Both the position numbers and the translations under genes were made by a program. A stretch of DNA of 8,020 bases from Clostridium sp. CAG:1024 (GTDB taxonomy: Bacteria; Bacillota; Clostridia; Christensenellales; CAG-138): contig HF985449.1 of NCBI GenBank assembly GCA_000432015.1, positions 1 to 8,020 of the forward strand. Direction: 5' to 3'. Of the stretch, positions 1-4,615 are shown in pieces. The notes beneath the pieces were generated by a model. That model ran no database searches. It saw only the letters and a program-made list of their open reading frames with translations, and had not been told where the DNA came from. How positions within the stretch are numbered: the first letter of the stretch is position 1; each line of letters opens with the position of its first letter.

Positions 1-9
1 AAACGAAAC

Positions 10-57
10 AGCAGCGGAAGGAACGGGAAACCACCGTTCCGACCGCTGCTTTCTTTT
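10..57 (+). terminator. rho-independent terminator of a gene left of the window
   Basis: A two-part hairpin is visible. The outer arms AGCAGCGG (10-17) and CCGCTGCT (43-50) enclose the inner arms GGAACGG (20-26) and CCGTTCC (34-40), with a 7-base loop. A T-rich run, TTTCTTTT (50-57), follows on the plus strand. The other flank (1-9) is A-rich, so the element could also work on the minus strand as a second stop for the operon that ends at 335. The gene it serves lies outside the window. Confidence 0.75.
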
Positions 58-282
58 GTCTCGGTGCCTGCGTGTTCTCGATCAATGATCGGCATGCAGC
101 CAAACCGGAGGCGTTTGACACGCCGCGCGCTCCTCTCCCGCCTCGTCCGGTTTACGCTTCGTTCTTTGTTCCGTCTGCGCACTGCCGCGCGCCGCAGCCG
201 GCGTGCAGCCCGTGTGAGCCGTAGCTTCCGGGGATTCTCCGACGATGTCATGCCCGGCATGCCCCGTCCTTCGCCGTATCCC
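58..282. other. intergenic stretch, no gene recognised
   Basis: This is the space between two facing terminators. The open frames across it are Arg- and Ala-rich translations with no recognisable domain and no good ribosome binding site, and they read through the neighbouring terminator or overlap the hydrolase gene out of frame. A TTGACA hexamer at 115-120 has no -10 partner at a suitable distance. I see nothing functional here. Confidence 0.5.
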
Positions 283-328
283 AAAAACGAAAACAGCCGC
301 TCTTGCTTCCCGCGAGGCAAAAGCGGCC
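283..328 (-). terminator. rho-independent terminator of the tetR-hydrolase operon
   Basis: Read on the minus strand, a 10-bp stem (327-318 with 305-296, one G-U pair) encloses a 12-base loop. It is followed by a long T-rich tract, TGTTTTCGTTTTT (about 295-283). It begins about 7 bases after the TAA of the hydrolase gene, as expected for the end of this operon. Confidence 0.85.
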
Positions 329-334
329 GAGACC

Positions 335-955
335 TTACAGCGTACTCGCCTGGCATTCGCGCATCCACGCGTCGAGAAAGCGCATCTGTTCCTCCGTGTG
401 GAACCAATGCTCTCCGCCTTCCATGACCGTAACGCCCGCGTGGCAGCGTTCGGCAAACGTTCGGATCGTCTCAAGGGATTGCAGGGTATCGCCGCTGCCG
501 TACAGGATCTCCGTCGGCACGTTCCATGCGGTCGGATGCGCCCGGACATACTCCAGATACGCCCACGACAATTCCTCGCCAAAATCCGTTCGGATACGTT
601 TCTCCTGTTCGAGCCGGCGCTCTGTTACCCCCGCCCAGCGCAGCATGTCCAGGATCAACCGTTCCATATCGACGATGGGCGAAATGAAATACGCCCGCTC
701 GATCAGCGCCCCAACGCCCGCCTGCATGCAAAAATAGGCGCCGATGCTGTTCGCAACAAGCACGATTCGTCCGTATTCCGCTTTCCGATTCGCCGCGTAT
801 TCAAGAAATTCCGCTTTTGCGTCCCACGGATACGCCGCGCGGTAGTCAAATCCAACGACCTCCGCATGTGGAAACAGCGTCCGGTAATGCGCCGCTTCCG
901 CCGCGCTGCCGCCCTTTCCGTGAACATACCATACCAACATGTCGCTTTGTTTCAT
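335..955 (-). CDS. alpha/beta hydrolase family protein
   Basis: This is a 206-residue protein with the layout of a small single-domain serine hydrolase. An HGKGG motif (12-16) after the first beta strand fits an oxyanion-hole loop. The nucleophile is probably Ser70 in VANSIG, a variant of the GxSxG elbow with Asn before Ser and Ala in the first Gly place. Asp156 (GSGD) and His183 (GEHWFH) can complete the triad. It has no signal peptide or membrane segment, so it is probably cytoplasmic. The start at 955 is preferred to an upstream in-frame ATG at 994 because AAGGAAGG lies 9 bases before it. It is the last gene of the operon, 58 bases after the acetyltransferase and just before a strong terminator. 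The substrate cannot be predicted; an esterase or thioesterase acting on a small molecule is plausible. Confidence 0.85.
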   Translation of the reverse strand: MKQSDMLVWYVHGKGGSAAEAAHYRTLFPHAEVVGFDYRAAYPWDAKAEFLEYAANRKAEYGRIVLVANSIGAYFCMQAGVGALIERAYFISPIVDMERLILDMLRWAGVTERRLEQEKRIRTDFGEELSWAYLEYVRAHPTAWNVPTEILYGSGDTLQSLETIRTFAERCHAGVTVMEGGEHWFHTEEQMRFLDAWMRECQASTL

Positions 956-1013
956 CTTCTCTCGCCTTCCTTTGGCCCGATTCTGCGTTTGCATCGATCC
1001 GCGATCCGCCCCG

Positions 1014-1652
1014 CTACAACAGGGGCTCCAGCGCAGCGATCTTGCCCGATTGGATCGCCGAAAGATTGCGTCGGATCTTCTCCTCGTCCCACTCCCACCA
1101 GCGAAGCGCCCGCAGCGTTTCCGCCGTCCGATCGTCGAACCGTTTTCGGATCGGCTTTGCCGGAACGCCGCCCACGACGGTGTAAGGCGGCACGTCCTTT
1201 GTCACTACGGCTCGCGCGCCGATCACCGCACCGTCGCCGACCGTTACGCCGGAAAGGATCACGGCCTCATAGCCGATCCACACGTCGTTTCCGATCACGA
1301 TATCGCCCTTGTTGTCCCATGCGTCCCGAATGTTCTTTGCATCCAGTCCCCACTCTTCAAAGAAGATCGGAAACGGATAGGTGGACAGCGACCGCATGGT
1401 GTGGTTGCCGCTGGCAAACGAAAATTTTGCACCGCAGGCAATGGAGCAGAACCTGCCGATCTTCAGTTTGTCCCCGTTGACGGGATAATGATACAGGACG
1501 TTGTTCCTTTCAAATTCCCGCGGGTCATGCGCGAAATCATTGTAGATCGTATAGTCGCCGACCTCAATATTGGGGCAGGTAATGACATTCTTCAGATAAA
1601 CGGTCTGCGTATCCCCTGTGCGCGGATAAATTTTCGCTGTGTTCGGCATCAT
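1014..1652 (-). CDS. Vat/CatB-type xenobiotic O-acetyltransferase (hexapeptide repeat family)
   Basis: This 212-residue protein has the features of the left-handed beta-helix acetyltransferases that move acetyl from acetyl-CoA to a hydroxyl, such as streptogramin A (Vat) and chloramphenicol (CatB) enzymes. Hexapeptide-type repeats run from about 62 to 75 (LKIGRFCSIACGAKF) and from 117 to 163 (DIVIGNDVWIG through TVVGGVPAKPIRKRF). The insert between them carries GNHTM, with His84 in the place of the catalytic base, followed by STYPF. The C-terminus has the typical WWEW segment (185-188). The start overlaps the stop of the DUF998 gene as ATGA, with a G-rich GGGCGGGA just before it, so translation is probably coupled. 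An ATG three bases later would also work. Family membership is strong. Activity on an antibiotic is only an inference, because many relatives have unknown substrates. Confidence 0.9.
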   Translation of the reverse strand: MMPNTAKIYPRTGDTQTVYLKNVITCPNIEVGDYTIYNDFAHDPREFERNNVLYHYPVNGDKLKIGRFCSIACGAKFSFASGNHTMRSLSTYPFPIFFEEWGLDAKNIRDAWDNKGDIVIGNDVWIGYEAVILSGVTVGDGAVIGARAVVTKDVPPYTVVGGVPAKPIRKRFDDRTAETLRALRWWEWDEEKIRRNLSAIQSGKIAALEPLL

Positions 1653-2296
1653 TCCCGCCCAATCCGTTCGTTTTCCGGCGTCGGGGTGCAGAACAAAAGG
1701 ATCCCGAGCGCCGCATTGAACCCCGTTGCGGCAAACACGCTGACGCGCTCGACAACGCCGAAGTATTGCGGCGGAACGAGCTTCATGCCGAATGCGCCGA
1801 CGAGCATCATGCCGAGCGCGATTCCCGCACAAACGCCATAAGTCCGGCAGCTTCTGTCCTTTACGCCTGCGGCGATGATAACCGCCAGCGAAAGGATGGA
1901 CAGCAGCACCACCAGGGCGGTGACCGCCATGTGCATCACGTCCTGAAATGCGCCCGCATACCCGCTGTCGCTCAGCGGGAACATGCGATAGCCGACCGCG
2001 GAGATCCACTCCATGACGGCGAACAGACCGACGCCCGTTCTGAGCAATTTTGTCTTTTTCCCTTGCATGCCGATGCAAACGACGGTCACGCAGGCGACCT
2101 CGCATACACTGTAGAGCGCGCTGAGCTGATTCCACAGCGGGAGCGACGGCGCGTTTGCGGCGCTCAGATCGCTGACCGCCTGCGCCATCCAGCGATAGCC
2201 CGGGTAGGCAAGCGGAGAAAACACCACCGCCGCCGTGTACGAAAGGAAACTGACGATCCCCAACAGTCCCAGCTTCTGCACCAAGGTTCTTTTCAT
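1649..2296 (-). CDS. DUF998 family six-helix membrane protein
   Basis: This is a 215-residue hydrophobic protein with about six membrane helices, near 8-28, 57-77, 85-103, 118-143, 151-171 and 180-203. The loop after the first helix reads YPGYRWMAQAVSDL (31-44), which matches the family signature of DUF998 proteins (a PGY followed by an S-[DE]-L element). The molecular function of the family is not known. The start at 2296 has AGAGGAAA a few bases upstream. The gene lies 94 bases after the TetR gene, with no clear promoter between them, and its TGA overlaps the acetyltransferase start, so the two are likely made together. It may act as a transporter-like partner or membrane sensor for the compound handled by the neighbouring enzymes, but the sequence does not show which. 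Confidence 0.85.
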   Translation of the reverse strand: MKRTLVQKLGLLGIVSFLSYTAAVVFSPLAYPGYRWMAQAVSDLSAANAPSLPLWNQLSALYSVCEVACVTVVCIGMQGKKTKLLRTGVGLFAVMEWISAVGYRMFPLSDSGYAGAFQDVMHMAVTALVVLLSILSLAVIIAAGVKDRSCRTYGVCAGIALGMMLVGAFGMKLVPPQYFGVVERVSVFAATGFNAALGILLFCTPTPENERIGRE

Positions 2297-2390
2297 ATGC
2301 TTTCCTCTGAATGTGTCATCCGTTTTCTTATATATGTAATACGTTTCCTCCGACCGTTTCCCTGTGGCCGGTTATGTTGTTCCTTCGCCG

Positions 2391-3017
2391 TCATGTCCCG
2401 TCATGCACCATGCGGAAAAACAGCCGCACATGATCCCGGAGTTTTTCCATGCACTCCGCTTCGCGCTCCGGCTGGCGGTCACAGATCCCGATCAGGGTGA
2501 GCACCGGCGCCACATACAGCATGGCGAGCGCATCGGCGTCCGTTTCCCGGATCTCGCCCGCAGCGATCAGGCCGCGAAAGATCCCCGCATGGTAGACAAG
2601 CATCCGATCGACATAGCGCTTTGTATACAGTGCGGCCAACGCAGGCGAACGGAACTGTTCCAAGGTCATCATTCTGCGAAAGCGGCTGATCGTCGGCTCA
2701 TGAAGGGAATACTCAAAAATCTGCCGCACCTTTTCGAACAGGGTCTCCTCGGAAACGTGCAAAAAGGCCGCCGTGTCCTGCGTCGCGTCCTGCACATGGA
2801 TGGCGATCCTTTCCGTATCCGCCGCATACTGCGCCGCCGTTGCTTCCACGATGGCGTCGAAAATGGCTTGCTTGCCGGAAAAATGGTTGTAAAGCGACGG
2901 TGCCTTGATACCGACCGCCGCCGCGATCTCGCCGACGCTGACCGAATCATACCCCTGCGCGGAGAACAGCTCCAAGGCCTTTTCCAAAATTCTCTGCTTC
3001 GTATCTTCCTGTTTCAT
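2391..3017 (-). CDS. TetR/AcrR family transcriptional regulator
   Basis: This 208-residue protein has the normal TetR length. The N-terminal helix-turn-helix spans roughly residues 8-55: TKQRILEKALELFSAQGYDSVSV, then GEIAAAVGIKAPSLYNHFSGKQAI, with the usual SLYNHF recognition-helix sequence. The rest is an alpha-helical ligand-binding and dimer domain with no identifiable ligand. The start at 3017 has AAAGGGAAGC directly upstream. It is the first gene of the operon, and a TetR-type palindrome sits right after the -10 box of its promoter, so it probably represses itself and the three genes behind it until a small molecule binds. Repression of the whole operon assumes read-through into the DUF998 gene, which has no obvious promoter of its own. 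Confidence 0.92.
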   Translation of the reverse strand: MKQEDTKQRILEKALELFSAQGYDSVSVGEIAAAVGIKAPSLYNHFSGKQAIFDAIVEATAAQYAADTERIAIHVQDATQDTAAFLHVSEETLFEKVRQIFEYSLHEPTISRFRRMMTLEQFRSPALAALYTKRYVDRMLVYHAGIFRGLIAAGEIRETDADALAMLYVAPVLTLIGICDRQPEREAECMEKLRDHVRLFFRMVHDGT

Positions 3018-3032
3018 GCTTCCCTTTGCCTA

Positions 3033-3048
3033 ACTAACATTCGTTAGT
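3033..3048. promoter_or_regulatory. palindromic operator for the TetR regulator
   Basis: The 16-base sequence has perfect 6-bp arms ACTAAC and GTTAGT around a 4-base centre. It starts 2 bases after the -10 box of the tetR promoter and covers the expected transcription start. Bound protein there would block RNA polymerase, as in known TetR-type autoregulation. Assigning it to the adjacent regulator is an inference from position. Confidence 0.75.
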
Positions 3049-3050
3049 GT

Positions 3051-3079
3051 ATTATATAAACTCATTCGCCATTTGTCAA
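3051..3079 (-). promoter_or_regulatory. consensus housekeeping promoter of the tetR operon
   Basis: On the minus strand a perfect TTGACA (3079-3074) and a perfect TATAAT (3056-3051) are separated by exactly 17 bases. Transcription should start near 3044, inside the palindrome, and run into tetR. Such a strong promoter fits a tightly repressed operon. Confidence 0.88.
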
Positions 3080-3124
3080 GCGGAGAATGCTCGCTCCTTT
3101 CCTTGCAGGCATTGGGCGACCCGT

Positions 3125-3151
3125 AAAACGCCGACGCGCACGACGCCGTTT
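3125..3151 (-). terminator. weak terminator-like hairpin after the EamA gene
   Basis: On the minus strand the arms AAACG-G-CG and CG-G-CGTTT form a stem with one G-G mismatch and a short loop, ending in TTTT (3128-3125). It lies 8 bases after the TAG of the transporter gene. The mismatch and the short T run make this only a possible terminator. Confidence 0.35.
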
Positions 3152-3158
3152 GCCGCTG

Positions 3159-3572
3159 CTACAGAACCATGAGCAACGTACCCGCGCCAATCAGCACACA
3201 GCCGATGAGCGACTTTGCCGTGAATTTCTCATGCAGGAAAACAAAAGCCAGCACCAGCGTAATGACAACGCTCAGCTTATCTACCGGAACGACCTTGGAC
3301 GCGTCTCCGATCTGCAAAGCTTTATAATAGCACAGCCAGGACGCGCCGGTAGCAAGGCCCGAGAGGATCAGGAACAGCCAGCTTTTTCTGCCGATCTCCA
3401 AGATCCCGCTCTGCTCGTTTGTTACAAAAACCATGCCCCACGCCATCACGAGGACCACAGCCGTCCGGATTGCGGTCGCAAGGTTTGACTGAACGCCGTT
3501 GATCCCGACCTTTGCCAGGATCGATGTGAGCGCCGCAAATACAGCGGACAACAACGCGAATAGGAACCACAT
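3159..3572 (-). CDS. EamA-like single-domain membrane transporter
   Basis: This 137-residue, very hydrophobic protein has about five helices, near 3-23, 31-50, 66-86, 92-112 and 118-136. It corresponds to a single EamA domain, while typical drug/metabolite transporters have two such domains and ten helices. The recognisable features are the loop ALQIGDASKVVPVDKLSVV (85-103) and the LHEKFTAKSLIGCVLIGAGTLL end (113-134), both usual for EamA domains. The half size suggests it works as a dimer, as small multidrug-resistance proteins do. The start at 3572 follows GGAGA 10 bases upstream. An in-frame start 27 bases earlier has no better RBS and would not begin the first membrane helix. It has its own promoter. 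The substrate is unknown. Confidence 0.87.
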   Translation of the reverse strand: MWFLFALLSAVFAALTSILAKVGINGVQSNLATAIRTAVVLVMAWGMVFVTNEQSGILEIGRKSWLFLILSGLATGASWLCYYKALQIGDASKVVPVDKLSVVITLVLAFVFLHEKFTAKSLIGCVLIGAGTLLMVL

Positions 3573-3615
3573 AGTGTTATCGTCTCCACAACATCGCATG
3601 TACCTTTATGATAGC

Positions 3616-3624
3616 ATTATAACA
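3616..3624 (-). promoter_or_regulatory. extended -10 promoter of the EamA gene
   Basis: The minus strand reads TGTTATAAT (3624-3616), a TG-N-TATAAT extended -10 element with a perfect -10 hexamer about 45 bases before the start codon. No good -35 box lies 16-19 bases upstream, which an extended -10 can tolerate. Confidence 0.6.
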
Positions 3625-3730
3625 GAAACCCGTGTGTATTTCGACCCATACAACCAAACCCGCAAAGACCCGCTTCGCCTTGCTCCTCCTGCGGCCGCTG
3701 CACCGATCCGAGGATTCGGCACGGCTTGGG

Positions 3731-3771
3731 ACAAAAAATCGGAGCAAGCATACCATGTTGCTTGCTCCGAT
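3731..3771 (-). terminator. rho-independent terminator of the tRNA unit
   Basis: A perfect 13-bp stem (3771-3759 with 3750-3738) encloses an 8-base loop and ends in six T residues (3738-3733) on the minus strand. The stem starts one base after the CCA end of tRNA-Pro. It is a very strong, very close terminator. Confidence 0.93.
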
Positions 3772-3772
3772 A

Positions 3773-3849
3773 TGGTCGAGGTGACTGGATTTGAACCAGC
3801 GGCCTTTTGGTCCCGAACCAAACGCGCTACCAAACTGCGCTACACCTCG
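3773..3849 (-). tRNA. tRNA-Pro (anticodon CGG)
   Basis: A full cloverleaf can be folded over 77 bases including an encoded CCA (3775-3773). The acceptor stem is CGAGGTG with CACCTCG, the D stem GCGC with GCGC, the anticodon stem TTTGG with CCAAA, and the T arm has a TTCAAAT loop. The 7-base anticodon loop TTCGGGA gives CGG at positions 34-36, which reads the Pro codon CCG. The 5' end directly abuts the CCA of the tRNA-Thr gene. Confidence 0.95.
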
Positions 3850-3925
3850 TGGAGCCAATGAGCGGACTCGGACCGCTGACCTGCTGATTACGAATCAGCT
3901 GCTCTACCAACTGAGCTACATTGGC
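3850..3925 (-). tRNA. tRNA-Thr (anticodon CGT)
   Basis: A cloverleaf of 76 bases including the encoded CCA (3852-3850) is present. The acceptor stem is GCCAATG with CATTGGC and the D stem GCTC with GAGC. The anticodon stem GCTGA with TCAGC closes the loop TTCGTAA, so the anticodon is CGT, reading Thr codon ACG. The T stem AGCGG with CCGCT is perfect, but its loop reads TCCGAGT, with C at position 55 where nearly all elongator tRNAs have U (pseudouridine). It is the first tRNA of the unit, about 8 bases after the predicted transcription start. Confidence 0.94.
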
Positions 3926-3939
3926 ACTCGCACTCTCCA

Positions 3940-3968
3940 ATTATATGAAAGAGTGCGCAAATTGTCAA
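3940..3968 (-). promoter_or_regulatory. consensus promoter of the tRNA-Thr/tRNA-Pro unit
   Basis: On the minus strand TTGACA (3968-3963) and TATAAT (3945-3940) are both perfect and 17 bases apart. The -35 box begins one base after the stop codon of the holin-like gene. The predicted start is near 3933, so the leader before tRNA-Thr is only about 8 bases. Confidence 0.9.
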
Positions 3969-3969
3969 G

Positions 3970-4365
3970 CTATTTCTTTTCGGATAATTGCGCCAAAGCA
4001 TTTTTCAGCGCATCCGGCAGCGGCAGTCCGATCTTCGCGGCGTTCTCAAGAACGGATAAGCCTTCGTTGACAAGGTAAAACAGGCACACGGCTGCACGTA
4101 GCGCACCGTTTGTGCCCAGCACAAGCCGGTCGAGCATCGCTGCAAGTCCGACGATGAGAAACAGCGTGACCTTTCGAACCAGTCCGCGAAACCCGATCGC
4201 CGAGGACAGCTGCTTCTGCATCGCTGCGGCCGCGACGCCCGTGGCATAGTCCAAAATGACCGCCGCGAGCAGCGCCGTCAGAAGCACGTCCCACGGCCCG
4301 AACAGATAGGCTGCCACGCCGCCCGCCGCCGCCACTGCCGCGGACAGAAAGTCTTTGAATTGCAT
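3970..4365 (-). CDS. phage holin family protein (TcdE-like/holin_4 type)
   Basis: This 131-residue small membrane protein has hydrophobic segments near 8-22, 27-47, 64-84 and 88-105. LDYATG (38-43) and NEGLSVLENAAKIGLPLP (100-117) are typical of the holin family found in phages and beside clostridial toxin genes (TcdE-like). Such proteins form pores that release endolysins or other proteins. The start at 4365 is fixed by AGGAGGG with an 8-base gap. The frame is open further upstream to about 4677, but that part crosses the neighbouring terminator and is rich in Ala and Arg, so it is not used. No endolysin, phage structural gene or toxin is nearby. The neighbours are tRNAs and a cell-wall carboxypeptidase, so a domesticated holin with a host role is possible. 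Confidence 0.85.
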   Translation of the reverse strand: MQFKDFLSAAVAAAGGVAAYLFGPWDVLLTALLAAVILDYATGVAAAAMQKQLSSAIGFRGLVRKVTLFLIVGLAAMLDRLVLGTNGALRAAVCLFYLVNEGLSVLENAAKIGLPLPDALKNALAQLSEKK

Positions 4366-4373
4366 ATGTTTGT

Positions 4374-4380
4374 CCCTCCT
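4374..4380 (-). promoter_or_regulatory. strong RBS deciding the holin start
   Basis: AGGAGGG on the minus strand lies 8 bases before the ATG at 4365. It is near-perfect and marks this ATG as the start rather than the in-frame ATGs at 4473 and 4593. Confidence 0.85.
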
Positions 4381-4474
4381 GTATTTCTGCTGCGTTCTCC
4401 GCTGCGCCGCGGGCGATGCGGCTGCGGCGACCGCCGAAAGCGCCCCGTTCCCGTTCGGCCCCGCTTTCTGCTCC

Positions 4475-4533
4475 ATTGTAGCAAGCCGCCGCCCTTTCGA
4501 TCTCCGAGAATCGCATTCCGATAAACGAGAATC
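4475..4533 (-). promoter_or_regulatory. possible promoter region of the holin-like gene
   Basis: On the minus strand a TACAAT (4480-4475) could be a -10 box, but no good -35 box is seen at the usual distance. Upstream, the 8-base sequence GATTCTCG occurs twice (4533-4526 and 4512-4505) in direct orientation, 21 bases apart, about two helix turns. This could be a binding site for an activator that replaces the missing -35. The idea is tentative. Confidence 0.3.
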
Positions 4534-4552
4534 CTCCCCTCCGCTAAGGCGC

Positions 4553-4590
4553 AACAAACGCCCGAAGAGCTGGCTCCCCGGGCGTTTGTT
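4553..4590 (-). terminator. terminator-like hairpin after the carboxypeptidase gene
   Basis: There is a perfect 12-bp inverted repeat, AACAAACGCCCG (4553-4564) and CGGGCGTTTGTT (4579-4590), with a 14-base loop. It begins 25 bases after the stop codon of the carboxypeptidase gene. The T-rich part lies inside the stem rather than after it, so it is a less standard terminator. The plus strand to its right is also T-rich. Confidence 0.7.
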
Positions 4591-4615
4591 CATGTTTCCT
4601 TCTTGTTTCCCCGCG

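Noticed and set aside
82..582. Minus-strand open frame running from the left intergenic region into the hydrolase gene
   Set aside because: It overlaps the hydrolase in another frame, crosses the terminator at 283-328 and translates to Arg/Ala-rich sequence with no domain.
245..1480. Long plus-strand open frame of about 411 codons
   Set aside because: It is antisense to two well-supported genes and is typical of shadow frames in GC-rich DNA. Its product is Arg/Pro-rich and has no recognisable domain or RBS.
1653..2135. N-terminal extension of the acetyltransferase frame
   Set aside because: It overlaps the DUF998 membrane protein in another frame, and the Vat/CatB-like homology begins only after the ATG at 1652.
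2361..2382. Terminator between the tetR and DUF998 genes
   Set aside because: The stem is only 6 bp with one G-U pair, and no T run follows on the minus strand.
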